From assembly GCA_017395685.1 (NCBI GenBank), contig JAFQOD010000007.1, forward strand, positions 1 to 48,295: 48,295 bases of DNA, in the 5' to 3' direction. The notes under the pieces were generated by a model. It was not told the DNA's origin and did not search any database. It saw nothing but the letters and a program-made list of their open reading frames with translations. The translations under genes and the position numbers were made by a program. Shown here piece after piece: positions 1-8,210 of this stretch; the first letter of the stretch is position 1, and each line of letters begins with the position of its first letter. Source of the stretch: Clostridia bacterium. GTDB lineage: Bacteria > Bacillota > Clostridia > Christensenellales > Aristaeellaceae.

Positions 1-59
1 TCATGCCTTTGTTCGATTAGGACTACCAATTCTTCTATCTTTGTGTACTCTCTTGACAT
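1..59 (-). CDS. IS-associated small ORF, N-terminal 19 residues only
   Basis: The frame begins at ATG (complement of 57-59) and reads MSREYTKIEELVVLIEQRH before leaving the window. AGGAGGT on the minus strand lies about seven bases upstream of the ATG, so translation is well supported. Start peptides of this kind (Lys/Glu-rich helix) occur in small helix-turn-helix ORFs that precede IS3-type transposases, which fits the IS-like end behind it. With only 19 residues the family is an inference. Confidence 0.4.
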   Translation of the reverse strand, partial: MSREYTKIEELVVLIEQRH

Positions 60-67
60 GTAAAACA

Positions 68-110
68 CCTCCTGGCGTAGTTTCCATTCTACAACAGGAG
101 GCGTCTTTTT
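68..110. promoter_or_regulatory. Hairpin hiding the IS ORF ribosome-binding site; terminator on the plus strand
   Basis: CCTCCTG (68-74) pairs with CAGGAGG (95-101), and GTAG (77-80) pairs with CTAC (89-92) inside it. On the minus strand the outer stem contains the Shine-Dalgarno of the IS ORF, so transcripts entering from outside would fold and mask it. On the plus strand the hairpin is followed by TCTTTTTTC (104-112) and could end transcription. Confidence 0.55.
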
Positions 111-244
111 TCTATTGTCCGTTATTCAGGGAACAGTCCACAGACAGCAGGGGATGTATTTTTTCCTGTAGAATGGGGAATGATTTTTACCGGCGGGGAA
201 TTTTATAGGAAAATATTGAAAAATTATTTTTTCCCTGTTTTGAT

Positions 245-273
245 TTGACAATTGGGTGTATAATACCATTGTA
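245..273 (+). promoter_or_regulatory. Candidate promoter/operator region of rubrerythrin
   Basis: TTGACA (245-250) and TATAAT (259-264) are both present but only 8 bases apart, so they cannot be the two halves of one sigma-A promoter. TATAAT-ACC-ATTGTA (259-273) is an imperfect inverted repeat reminiscent of, but not spaced like, a PerR box (7-1-7). Peroxide or iron control of rubrerythrin would be sensible, but this site is only suggestive. Confidence 0.3.
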
Positions 274-363
274 TGGAGGCTCTGATGGTATTCAGCCCCC
301 CAGAAAAAAGAATAGGCTACCCGGAGGATGGGCGGGGGCCTACAAGAATGAGGAGGATGGAAA

Positions 364-1029
364 ATGGAAAAATGGAAGTGCACCGTATGCGGTTATATTC
401 ATGAAGGCCCTTTGCCTGAGGGTTACAAGTGCCCCCTGTGCAAGCAGCCTGCTGAAAAATTCGTGAAAATTGAGGAGGAAAAACAAATGAAGAAGAATCC
501 CTATGCCGGCACCAAGACCGAAAAGAACCTGTGGGAAGCTTTCGCTGGCGAATCCCAGGCCCGCAATAAGTATACCTATTTCGCCTCCGTGGCCAAGAAG
601 GCCGGCTTTGAGCAGATCGCTGAAATCTTCCTCAAGACCGCTGAAAATGAAAAAGAGCATGCCAAGCTGTGGTTCAAGGCCCTGGGCGAGCTGGGGGATA
701 CCGCCCAGAATCTGCTCCATGCCGCTGAAGGCGAAAATTACGAATGGACCGATATGTATGACCGCATGGCCAAGGATGCGGAAGAAGAGGGCTTCACTGC
801 CTTGGCCGCCCAGTTCCGCGGCGTTGCCGCCATCGAAAAGAGCCATGAGGAGCGCTATCGCAAGCTGCTGCACAATGTGGAAGCCAAGGAAGTATTCGAA
901 AAGAGCGGCGTTACCCTGTGGGAATGCCGCAACTGCGGCCATCTGGTGCTGGGCGTGAAGGCCCCCGAGGTATGCCCCGTATGCAATCATCCCCAGGCCT
1001 TTTTCGAAGTGCATAAGGAAAATTATTGA
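364..1029 (+). CDS. Rubrerythrin with an additional N-terminal rubredoxin-like domain
   Basis: This is a non-haem di-iron peroxidase that reduces hydrogen peroxide in the cytoplasm of anaerobes, taking electrons through rubredoxin-type Fe(Cys)4 centres. Residues 6-26 hold a first CxxC...CxxC knuckle (CTVCG...CPLC). Residues ~50-180 form the ferritin-like four-helix domain with the ExxH-type ligands ([19 protein letters not shown]). The C-terminus carries a second knuckle (CRNCG...CPVC). Normal rubrerythrins are about 180-195 aa with only the C-terminal rubredoxin; this one is 221 aa. AGGAGG at 351-356 lies seven bases before this ATG. A second strong site inside the gene (473-478) precedes an in-frame ATG at 487, which would give a canonical form. 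It appears monocistronic. Confidence 0.95.
   Translation: MEKWKCTVCGYIHEGPLPEGYKCPLCKQPAEKFVKIEEEKQMKKNPYAGTKTEKNLWEAFAGESQARNKYTYFASVAKKAGFEQIAEIFLKTAENEKEHAKLWFKALGELGDTAQNLLHAAEGENYEWTDMYDRMAKDAEEEGFTALAAQFRGVAAIEKSHEERYRKLLHNVEAKEVFEKSGVTLWECRNCGHLVLGVKAPEVCPVCNHPQAFFEVHKENY
473..489 (+). promoter_or_regulatory. Internal ribosome-binding site and in-frame ATG in rubrerythrin
   Basis: AGGAGG (473-478) falls exactly at the junction between the N-terminal rubredoxin-like domain and the four-helix domain, eight bases before an in-frame ATG at 487 (Met42). Translation from here would give a 180-residue protein starting MKKNPYAG, the usual length and N-terminus of a rubrerythrin. Whether both starts are used cannot be told from sequence. 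Confidence 0.6.
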
Positions 1030-1126
1030 TCTGTCTTTCCTGGAAGGGGGGAATCCTCCCTTCCTGTGAAATGGCAGCATCCGGGCCGCTTTTCTTCCCG
1101 TTTCCGGGGAAGGAGGGCGGCCCTTC

Positions 1127-1155
1127 TTGACATTCCCGGCAATTTTGGATACAGT
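1127..1155 (+). promoter_or_regulatory. Candidate promoter of the DMT permease gene
   Basis: TTGACA (1127-1132) is followed after 17 bases by TACAGT (1150-1155). The -35 is perfect, the -10 is weak, and the position is right for the ATG at 1189. Confidence 0.4.
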
Positions 1156-1188
1156 AAGCCTTGAGCAAAATATGGGGGATTTTTTCTT

Positions 1189-2028
1189 ATGATGTATCTG
1201 GGGCTTGCCATTCTTTCCAGCGCGCTGATTGCCGTGCTCATGCGGCTCAGTGAAAAACATACAAAAAGCAGCCTGGCCATGCTGGCGGCCAATTACAGCG
1301 CCTGTGGGCTGCTGGCGGCGGTATTTGCCGGGGAGGGGAGATTGATGCCCATCCAGGCGGAGGGCTTTTTGGCGGCGCTTCTTCTGGGGGTGCTGGGGGG
1401 CGTGATCTATCTGGGGGCCTTTCTTCTGATGCAGTGGAATATCGCCCGGAACGGGGTGGTGCTGCCCTCCACGTTTATGAAGCTGGGCATTCTGGTGCCC
1501 ACGGTATTTTCTGCAGTGATTTTTCATGAAACGGCAGGCCCCCTGAAATGGATGGGGGTGGCCCTGGCCGTTGCCGCCATTGTGATGATGCACGGGGGCG
1601 GCAGCATGGAAAATAAAAGCCTGATCGGGCTGATCCTGCTGATGCTGGCAGGGGGCTGTGCCGATTTTATGAGCAAATTATTTGAGGAGCTGGCCCCGGC
1701 TGCCCTGAAAAATCAATTTCTTTTCTATATTTTCTTTGTTGCCCTGGTGCTGTGCATTGCCCTGTGCCTGGTGAAGAGGGAGCGGCCGGGGAAAAAGGAT
1801 GTGCTCTTTGGCCTGGCCATCGGCATTCCCAATTATTTTTCTTCCCGTTTCCTGCTGCTTTCCCTGGATTCAGTGCCTGCCATGGCCGCTTTTCCCAGCT
1901 TCAGCGTGGGTACCATCCTGCTGGTGGCGGCGGCGGGGGTGCTGCTGTTCAAAGAGAAACTGAGCATGCGGAAATATCTGGCCCTGGCCGTCATTCTGGG
2001 GGCGCTGGTGCTGCTCAACTGGGAATGA
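1189..2028 (+). CDS. DMT-superfamily (EamA-like) permease
   Basis: A 279-residue integral membrane protein with about ten hydrophobic segments in two similar halves (1-~135 and ~143-279), the layout of drug/metabolite transporters. The substrate cannot be read from sequence. Helices are rich in Gly/Ala with few charges; a short polar linker (HGGGSMENKS) separates the halves, and the C-terminus ends right after the last helix (VLLNWE). Two ATGs in a row (1189, 1192) follow a poor ribosome-binding site (GGGGG, 1172-1176), so the exact start is uncertain. It has its own candidate promoter and is not clearly in an operon with either neighbour. Confidence 0.8.
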   Translation: MMYLGLAILSSALIAVLMRLSEKHTKSSLAMLAANYSACGLLAAVFAGEGRLMPIQAEGFLAALLLGVLGGVIYLGAFLLMQWNIARNGVVLPSTFMKLGILVPTVFSAVIFHETAGPLKWMGVALAVAAIVMMHGGGSMENKSLIGLILLMLAGGCADFMSKLFEELAPAALKNQFLFYIFFVALVLCIALCLVKRERPGKKDVLFGLAIGIPNYFSSRFLLLSLDSVPAMAAFPSFSVGTILLVAAAGVLLFKEKLSMRKYLALAVILGALVLLNWE

Positions 2029-2034
2029 GATCGG

Positions 2035-2063
2035 TTGATAGAAAGCGGCAATTATGCTATACT
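2035..2063 (+). promoter_or_regulatory. Promoter of the GH20/DUF4298 operon
   Basis: TTGATA (2035-2040), 17-base spacer, TATACT (2058-2063) with an upstream TGC giving an extended -10. It lies just after the permease stop and about 36 bases before the GH20 start. Confidence 0.6.
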
Positions 2064-2098
2064 GAAATCACAATCCGGATGGACAGGAGGAACTGAAT

Positions 2099-3877
2099 AT
2101 GATGCTTTTTCCCCAGCCCCGTGAAATGGAGATCCTGGATGGCGTATATGCGGTAAAGGAAGGCTATCAGGGCCTGGATCTAATGGCATTTTATCAGAAA
2201 ATCAAGGCGGGCAATCAGGATGTGCAGATCCTTTCCGCTCCCTTGCTTGCAAAAGAGGAATATATTCTGGCAATCGACGCCCAGGGCGTGCGGCTTTCCG
2301 CTGCCTGTGATGAGGGCCTGTTCCGGGGGGCCACCAGCCTGCATCAGATGATTGGCAGGGAGGAGGGGCGGCTGCCCTTCCTGCGCATTCAGGATGCCCC
2401 GGAAATCAAGCGCCGGGGCTATATGGTGGATATCAGCCGGGGCAAAATGCCCAAGGTGGAAACCATCAAATTGCTGATTGATTTTCTGGCGGGTCTCAAA
2501 TACAACGAACTGCAATTGTATATGGAGGGGGATTGCTTCAAATACGCCGCTTATCCCAAGGAAACGGCCCATTTTGATTGCCTGACCCCGGAGGATATTC
2601 ACGAATTGGATCAGTATTGCGCCGATCGGTTCATCGATCTGGTGCCCAATCAGAATTCCTTCGGGCATATGTATACCTGGCTGCGGAAGCCGGATTTCCA
2701 TCATCTGGGCCTGTTTGAGCGGGAGGATCAGGTGCCCTCCACCTTAAATCCCCTGCTGCCCGAAAGCTTTGAATTCATGTGCAATCTGTATCAATCCCTG
2801 CTGCCCCATTTCCGTTCCGAATATGTGAATATCGGCTTGGATGAGGCTTATGGCCTGGGCAAATATCAGATTGAGGAATATTGCCGGGAAAAGGGCAAGG
2901 ATGTGGTCTTCATGGAATGGCTCAATAAGCTGAATGACCATATCAACAAGGCTCACGGCAAAAAGGTGATGTTCTGGGCGGATATGATCTATAATTATCC
3001 CCAGAGCTATCATATGGTGCCCCGGGATGCCATCGCCCTGGAATGGGGCTATGAATACATCCAATCCCAGCGGATGACCGATCACTGCATCGCCTACCGG
3101 GATGCAGGGGTGCGCTATTATGTATGCCCCTCCGTCAATACCCATGGGGCCTTTACCTCCCGGATGGATGTGACCACCTTCAATATCCGCACCTGCGGCG
3201 AGCTGGCCAAGGAATACGGGGCGGAGGGCCTGCTGCTTACCGAATGGGGCGGCGGCGGCCAGTTCTTCATCTGGTGCCTCACGCCCATCGCCCTGTGCGG
3301 CCAGTACGGCTGGAATACCGGCAAGCCCCAGGACGGCGAATCCTTCAAGGCGGATTTTATCCGCAATGCGGAAGCCTATGTGGATGAAACGGTATTCGGC
3401 GGGGCGAAGGTATCCCGGCTTATGTATCGGATGGCCAATTATTATCTGCTGGAGCCGGAGCGGGTGCACGTATGCACCATGAGCGCCATGATGCTGGAAA
3501 AGCCCCTGCACGTCACCAATCATGCCCATTTGTTTGATGTATTGGATTCCGGGGATGATTTCTATTTCGATAATGTGATCGAATATGTGGAAAAGGTGAT
3601 GGCGGATATTGAGAAGGTGGATTTCTGTGATCGCTTCAAGCGGGAAATCCGGCTCACTGCCTGGCTGATCCTGCTGGGGGCGGAAATTTGCAAGGTGAAG
3701 CTGCATCCGGCGCAATCCATTCCCCATGTGGATGCCATCATTGCCCGGATTGACCGCATCCTGCCCGAATATGACGAACTGTGGCATTACCGCAATTATG
3801 ATCAAGGCATCATGCGCTTCCTGCGCCATCTCCATGCCCGGCGGGAAGAATTGCTGCAGCTGAAAGGAAAGGGCTGA
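2099..3877 (+). CDS. Glycoside hydrolase family 20 protein (beta-N-acetylhexosaminidase-like)
   Basis: A 592-residue cytoplasmic enzyme with no signal peptide. Residues ~1-95 look like the GH20 N-terminal accessory domain; from ~100 the TIM barrel begins (RRGYMVDISRGKMP). The conserved GH20 Asp-Glu pair sits in NIGLDEAYG at D248-E249; in the family Glu is the acid/base and Asp positions the substrate acetamido group for substrate-assisted catalysis. Released N-acetyl sugars would come from imported glycan or peptidoglycan fragments, but the substrate is not determinable here. The C-terminal ~170 residues are helical with no recognised domain. AGGAGG precedes the tandem ATGATG start. The next ORF starts one base after the stop, so the two are cotranslated. 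Confidence 0.85.
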   Translation: MMLFPQPREMEILDGVYAVKEGYQGLDLMAFYQKIKAGNQDVQILSAPLLAKEEYILAIDAQGVRLSAACDEGLFRGATSLHQMIGREEGRLPFLRIQDAPEIKRRGYMVDISRGKMPKVETIKLLIDFLAGLKYNELQLYMEGDCFKYAAYPKETAHFDCLTPEDIHELDQYCADRFIDLVPNQNSFGHMYTWLRKPDFHHLGLFEREDQVPSTLNPLLPESFEFMCNLYQSLLPHFRSEYVNIGLDEAYGLGKYQIEEYCREKGKDVVFMEWLNKLNDHINKAHGKKVMFWADMIYNYPQSYHMVPRDAIALEWGYEYIQSQRMTDHCIAYRDAGVRYYVCPSVNTHGAFTSRMDVTTFNIRTCGELAKEYGAEGLLLTEWGGGGQFFIWCLTPIALCGQYGWNTGKPQDGESFKADFIRNAEAYVDETVFGGAKVSRLMYRMANYYLLEPERVHVCTMSAMMLEKPLHVTNHAHLFDVLDSGDDFYFDNVIEYVEKVMADIEKVDFCDRFKREIRLTAWLILLGAEICKVKLHPAQSIPHVDAIIARIDRILPEYDELWHYRNYDQGIMRFLRHLHARREELLQLKGKG

Positions 3878-3878
3878 G

Positions 3879-4178
3879 ATGGATCAGATCAGGCGCATTG
3901 AGGAAATGGAGGCCATCTTTGATGCGGCCGGGGCGGCCCTGGCCCGATTGGAGGCAGCGGCAGAAGAGTATCTTTCCCTGGCGGGGGATCTGCGCCGCCT
4001 GGAGGCATATTATACCGGCGGCCAGTGGCTGCGGGATTATCAGGATGATGAAGCGGGGCGCCTGCCAAGGGCACTGAAGCGGGGCGTGCTTTCCCAGGAT
4101 GGGGTGGATGATCTGCTGGCGGCGGAAAAGCGGATGCTGGCACTGCTGAAGGGGCTGCATCGCCCGGGGGAAGAATAA
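3879..4178 (+). CDS. DUF4298 family small protein
   Basis: A 99-residue acidic, mostly helical protein starting one base after the GH20 stop codon. The central part (YYTGGQWLRDYQDDEAGRLP followed by LKRGVLSQDGVDDLL) is the hallmark of DUF4298 proteins, which are small and uncharacterised. No signal peptide or membrane helix. The tight coupling to GH20 suggests coexpression, but DUF4298 genes occur in many contexts and no function can be assigned. Confidence 0.75.
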   Translation: MDQIRRIEEMEAIFDAAGAALARLEAAAEEYLSLAGDLRRLEAYYTGGQWLRDYQDDEAGRLPRALKRGVLSQDGVDDLLAAEKRMLALLKGLHRPGEE

Positions 4179-4212
4179 ATCGCCCCTGCAATTGATATCC
4201 GAAAAAACAAAG

Positions 4213-4239
4213 AACAACCGGTATCGCCGGTTGTTTTTT
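4213..4239 (+). terminator. Rho-independent terminator of the GH20 operon
   Basis: AACAACCGG (4213-4221), loop TATCG, CCGGTTGTT (4227-4235), then a T run to 4239. A nine-base-pair perfect stem. Confidence 0.9.
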
Positions 4240-4362
4240 GTATTGAGAAATGCCCTTGCGGCCGCCCGTTGGGGAAACGCTGGCCCCGGAAGCGCAGCCG
4301 TCCCCATCGTAGGGCGGGATGCCCTCGTCCCTCCGTAAGCATTTTTACCAATCCCGGTGTAT
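4240..4362. other. Non-coding spacer between converging genes
   Basis: No ORF with a ribosome-binding site. It holds a GC-rich stretch (about 4259-4335, including GGGCGGGATGCCC at 4313-4325) that looks like a fragment of an intergenic repeat, but I see no second copy in this window. Confidence 0.3.
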
Positions 4363-4399
4363 GAAAAAAGACTGCCGGTTCCAAAGAACCGACAGTCTC
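4363..4399 (-). terminator. Terminator of the beta-helix protein gene
   Basis: Read on the minus strand, GACTGTCGGTT and AACCGGCAGTC pair with one mismatch around a short loop (4370-4397) and are followed by TTTTTTC. Confidence 0.8.
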
Positions 4400-4418
4400 T
4401 TTTACAATTACTTATGAA

Positions 4419-5876
4419 TTACTTCACAGTAGCCTTGGCAGTATCAGTTACAAGATCAGACAGGTTTTCAGCGGTCAGAGCCACGCCATCCAGGGTGCAA
4501 TTTTCGAAGGTGACAGCAGCGCGGGGATCGACAGTGTAACCGGCTTCAAATTCGCAGCCCACAAATTCGGTGGGAGCATAGGGACGGCAGAAGCTGTAAC
4601 CGTTACCTTCGCCGAAATAGCAATCCACGAACTTGGCCTCGCCCAGAGTAGCGGCAAAGCTGGTCCAGCCCTTGAAGGTGGAATTGGTGGCGATCAGATT
4701 CTGATTCAGGCCCTGGTCGCAGCTGATGGTATAGGTGGTGCCATCAATGATCACGTTTTCCAGCACAACAGGCTCGGAATGATCGCTGTTATGATTGATG
4801 AAAATGCCGCGGAAGGAACCGGTCACCTTCAGATCCTTGATCAGACCGCCGGTGGTATTGATACCGGAATCCCAGGTACCGCCGGCGCCCTTGATATCCA
4901 GGGTGTTGCCGTTGCCGTAAATGGCCTGGCCGTTCTTCACATTGAGACCGGTGGTGCCGTAAGCATTGCTCATGTTAGCGGGATCGATCTTGATATCGTC
5001 CGTCAGAACAACATCCTGGCCGTTTTCCAGAGCCGCAACCAGTTCATCGGCAGTTTCTACCAAGACGGGAATAGCGGGGGCTTCAGTCCAGGGATGATCG
5101 GTGCCGAAAGCAGCATTCAGAGCAGTTTCAGCATCGGGGAAGTTGATGGTCTGCACAGCCTGGGTGAAGGCCAGGATTTCATAGGTGTCGCCCAGCAGTT
5201 CCATATCTTCGTTGGTGGCATTGTGGGTCATAACCACCTGCAGCAGAGAAGGACGGGAGATTTCACCGGCAGCAAGTACGTTCTTATAGGTCGCACTCAT
5301 GACCAGATACTGAACGCCTTCAATGGTGCAATAGCCATGCTCCTCCCAGTCGAAGCGATCATTGAGATTGATATTCATCATGAATTCCTTATCAGAGCCT
5401 TCGCTGTATTCCATGCCTTCAGGGCATTCGAAGGCGAGCCAGGTGCGGTAGTAGCAATCGGATTTGCCGGTATTCTTGACGAACACAAACTTATCCAGTG
5501 CACCAACCAATTTATCATCGCTCCACAGGCCATTGCCAGCGCCATTTATAGTGCCATCACTTTCAGCTGTTACATAGGGACCCCAGTAGAGCAGATCATT
5601 TGCTTCAGCGGTGTAGGGGTTCGTAGAGCCGGCAACAGGGTACGCAGGATACAGCGGTTGGCCTTTTACAAAGGGAACAAGATCACCATCGTTAAGCAAA
5701 CCGGTATGCTCAACGCCTTCAGCGCGCTGCAGTTCGATCTGTTCGATCTGCACATTACCCAGCGTCATCACGTTTACATCGCTATCGGTATCGGATAGAT
5801 AGGCCATGGTGCCGGTGGTAGCCATGGCAACGCTGAGCACCAGCGCGGCCAGCAGCAGCCATTTACGGGTTTTCAT
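4419..5876 (-). CDS. Secreted right-handed beta-helix protein with SipW-type signal peptide
   Basis: A 485-residue exported protein. Residues 1-25 form a signal peptide (KTRKWLLLAALVLSVAMATTGTMA) followed by AYLSDTDSDVNV, the TasA/CalY-like pattern processed in relatives by a SipW-type signal peptidase; no sipW gene is in this window. Residues ~35-255 are a beta-rich domain, and from ~280 there is a series of short strand repeats (LVETADELVAAL, VVLTDDIKI, YGNGNTLDIKG, LENVIIDG, ATNSTFKGW, FVDCYFGEG, VGCEFEAG, FENCTLDG) typical of parallel beta-helices that bind or cut polysaccharides. No catalytic set is recognisable, so an adhesin or surface scaffold is as likely as an enzyme. It is monocistronic with its own promoter and terminator. 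Confidence 0.8.
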   Translation of the reverse strand: MKTRKWLLLAALVLSVAMATTGTMAYLSDTDSDVNVMTLGNVQIEQIELQRAEGVEHTGLLNDGDLVPFVKGQPLYPAYPVAGSTNPYTAEANDLLYWGPYVTAESDGTINGAGNGLWSDDKLVGALDKFVFVKNTGKSDCYYRTWLAFECPEGMEYSEGSDKEFMMNINLNDRFDWEEHGYCTIEGVQYLVMSATYKNVLAAGEISRPSLLQVVMTHNATNEDMELLGDTYEILAFTQAVQTINFPDAETALNAAFGTDHPWTEAPAIPVLVETADELVAALENGQDVVLTDDIKIDPANMSNAYGTTGLNVKNGQAIYGNGNTLDIKGAGGTWDSGINTTGGLIKDLKVTGSFRGIFINHNSDHSEPVVLENVIIDGTTYTISCDQGLNQNLIATNSTFKGWTSFAATLGEAKFVDCYFGEGNGYSFCRPYAPTEFVGCEFEAGYTVDPRAAVTFENCTLDGVALTAENLSDLVTDTAKATVK

Positions 5877-5923
5877 TTTTACCTCTTCCTTTCTTCATGG
5901 GGAAACCCCATTTCTACTGCAAT

Positions 5924-5952
5924 ATTATATCCCGATCAAGAAATATTTACAA
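5924..5952 (-). promoter_or_regulatory. Promoter of the beta-helix protein gene
   Basis: On the minus strand TTGTAA (5947-5952), 17-base spacer, TATAAT (5924-5929). A small ATGGGG/CCCCAT hairpin lies in the leader at about 5897-5912, before the ribosome-binding site. Confidence 0.55.
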
Positions 5953-6089
5953 GATTGTGTCAAGCGCCAAATAATTAGGCGTAATTGAAAATGTAAAAAA
6001 ATACCCTTTTCAGCCGCAGAGGAAATGGGAATAAATGAAGCACAAAAACCGCCGATCTGTATGATAAATCCGGCATTTCAAAAATGCTC

Positions 6090-6118
6090 TTGCAACCGCA
6101 AATCAGAAACGGTATAAT
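6090..6118 (+). promoter_or_regulatory. Promoter of the hut operon
   Basis: TTGCAA (6090-6095), 17-base spacer, TATAAT (6113-6118), about 80 bases before hutU. No clear operator repeat or antiterminator hairpin is visible in the leader, and no hut regulator gene is adjacent. The rest of the 5953-6089 spacer shows nothing recognisable. Confidence 0.65.
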
Positions 6119-6196
6119 AAAAAGGAATGATTCTTATAGAGCGTGAAATATTAAATTTTTATTACAAAGGCGATTTTTAGCCGGAAAGGACGATCC

Positions 6197-8203
6197 ATGA
6201 CCGATTTGAATGCAAAAATTTTGCAGCTTGATGAACAATTGCCGGAATATCCCTCCTTTGATCCGGCCTATCGCCGTGCCCCCCGTAGGGAATCTGCCCT
6301 CTCCCAGGGGGATAAGGAGCTGGCCATCATGAATGCCCTGCGCTATATCCCCAAAGCCCATCATCAGCAGATGGCGGCGGAATTCGCCCAGGAGCTGGAG
6401 GAGCACGGCCGCATCTACGGCTATCGCTTCCGTCCGGAGGGCAGGCTGTATGGCAAGCCCATCCATGAATACAAGGGCAATTGCATCGAGGCCAAGGCCT
6501 TCCAGGTGATGATCGATAACAATCTGGATTTTGATATCGCCCTCTATCCCTATGAGCTGGTTACCTATGGGGAAACCGGCCAGGTATGCCAGAATTGGAT
6601 GCAATACCGGCTCATCAAAAAATACCTGGAAGTGATGACCGATGAGCAGACGCTGGTGGTCATGTCCGGGCATCCCTTGGGGCTGTTCCGCTCCCATAAA
6701 TTGGCGCCCCGGTGCATCATTTCCAATGGGCTGATGGTGGGCGCCTTCGATAATCAGAAGGATTTCAATCGTGCCGCCGCCATGGGCGTGGCCAATTACG
6801 GCCAGATGACCGCCGGGGGATGGATGTATATCGGGCCCCAGGGCATCGTGCACGGCACCTTCAATACCCTGCTCAATGCCGGGCGGCTGAAGCTGGGCAT
6901 CCCCGAGGATGGCAATCTGGCGGGCAGGTTATTCGTATCCGCAGGCCTTGGGGGCATGTCCGGCGCCCAGGGCAAGGCGGCGGAAATCGCCGGGGCGGTA
7001 TCCATCATCGCAGAAGTGGATGAATCCCGGATCATGACCCGGTATACCCAGGGCTGGGTCAGCAAAAAGACGGACAGCCTGGAAGAGGCCGTGCAGATGG
7101 CCAAGGAAAAGCTGGCGGCAAAGGCCCCCTGCGCCATCGCCTATCACGGAAATGTAGTGGATCTATTGGAATATCTGTATGATCACAACATTCATGTGGA
7201 TCTGCTCAGCGATCAGACCTCCTGCCATGTGCCCTATGACGGGGGATACTGCCCCCAGGGCCTCACCTTCGCCCAGCGCACCGAAATGCTGGCCGCCGAT
7301 CCCAAGGGATTTGCAAAGCTGGTGGATCGGTCCCTGCAGCATCATTATGAAATGATCTGCAAGCTGCATGACCGGGGCACCTATTTCTTCGATTACGGCA
7401 ACAGCTTCCTCAAGGCCGTATACGATACCGGCGTTACCGCCATCTGCAGGAATGGGGAAAATGATCTGGATGGATTCGTCTTCCCCTCCTATGTGGAGGA
7501 TATCCTGGGCCCCTGCCTGTTTGATTTTGGCTACGGCCCCTTCCGCTGGTGCTGCCTTTCCCGCAATCCCGAGGATCTGGATAAGACGGATGCCGCCGCT
7601 GCGGAATATATCCTTTCCCTCAACCGGCGCTATCAGGATTATGACAATTATATCTGGTGCCGGGACGCCAAGAAAAACAAGCTGGTGGTGGGCACCCAGT
7701 GCCGCATCCTCTATCAGGATGCCCTGGGCCGGATGAACATCGCCCTGAAATTCAATGAAATGGTGCGTAACGGAGAAATCGGCCCCGTGATGCTGGGAAG
7801 GGATCACCACGATACCGGCGGCACCGATTCCCCCTTCCGGGAGACATCCAATATCAAGGATGGATCCAATATCATGGCGGATATGGCCACCCAGTGCTAT
7901 GCCGGCAACTGCGCCCGGGGCATGAGCCTGGTGGCGCTGCATAACGGCGGCGGCGTGGGCATCGGCAAGGCTGTCAACGGGGGCTTTGGCATGGTGCTGG
8001 ACGGCAGCGAGAGGGTGGATACCATCCTGCGCATGTCCATGCCCTGGGATACCATGGTGGGCGTTTCCCGCCGCGCCTGGGCCCGGAATGAAAATGCCCT
8101 TTCCACCATTGAGGAATACAACGAAATGTATAAGGAAACCGATCATATCACCGTGCCGGTAGTGGCAGACCGGGAACTGGTGCGGAGTATTCTGAAAGGC
8201 TGA
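6197..8203 (+). CDS. hutU: Urocanate hydratase
   Basis: Second step of histidine degradation: hydration of urocanate to 4-imidazolone-5-propionate using tightly bound NAD+ as an electrophile. The 668-residue protein is full length for the longer clostridial type. The family core is evident: FRSHKLAPRCIISNGLMVG, QMTAGGWMYIGPQGIVHGTF, then the dinucleotide-binding GLGGMSGAQGKAA from about residue 250. The C-terminal region has LGRDHHDTGGTDSPFRETS, near which family members place the active site. AAAGGA precedes the ATG. First gene of a five-gene operon; hutI follows after seven bases. Confidence 0.97.
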   Translation: MTDLNAKILQLDEQLPEYPSFDPAYRRAPRRESALSQGDKELAIMNALRYIPKAHHQQMAAEFAQELEEHGRIYGYRFRPEGRLYGKPIHEYKGNCIEAKAFQVMIDNNLDFDIALYPYELVTYGETGQVCQNWMQYRLIKKYLEVMTDEQTLVVMSGHPLGLFRSHKLAPRCIISNGLMVGAFDNQKDFNRAAAMGVANYGQMTAGGWMYIGPQGIVHGTFNTLLNAGRLKLGIPEDGNLAGRLFVSAGLGGMSGAQGKAAEIAGAVSIIAEVDESRIMTRYTQGWVSKKTDSLEEAVQMAKEKLAAKAPCAIAYHGNVVDLLEYLYDHNIHVDLLSDQTSCHVPYDGGYCPQGLTFAQRTEMLAADPKGFAKLVDRSLQHHYEMICKLHDRGTYFFDYGNSFLKAVYDTGVTAICRNGENDLDGFVFPSYVEDILGPCLFDFGYGPFRWCCLSRNPEDLDKTDAAAAEYILSLNRRYQDYDNYIWCRDAKKNKLVVGTQCRILYQDALGRMNIALKFNEMVRNGEIGPVMLGRDHHDTGGTDSPFRETSNIKDGSNIMADMATQCYAGNCARGMSLVALHNGGGVGIGKAVNGGFGMVLDGSERVDTILRMSMPWDTMVGVSRRAWARNENALSTIEEYNEMYKETDHITVPVVADRELVRSILKG

Positions 8204-8210
8204 TGCATCT

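Larger units (their letters stand above)
1..120 (-). mobile_element. Left part of an insertion sequence running off the window start
   Basis: The minus strand carries the beginning of a small ORF with a strong ribosome-binding site, and in front of it a hairpin and a stretch starting GGACAATAGAAAAAAG near position 120 that looks like an IS terminus. The arrangement (terminal repeat, hairpin over the ribosome-binding site, short basic ORF) fits IS3/IS150-group elements of Clostridia. The outer boundary at about 120 is inferred; the rest of the element lies outside the window, so no second terminal repeat or target duplication can be checked. Confidence 0.45.

Noticed and set aside
245-264. TTGACA and TATAAT as one promoter
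   Set aside because: Spacing is 8 bases, too short for sigma-A; kept only as a low-confidence regulatory region.
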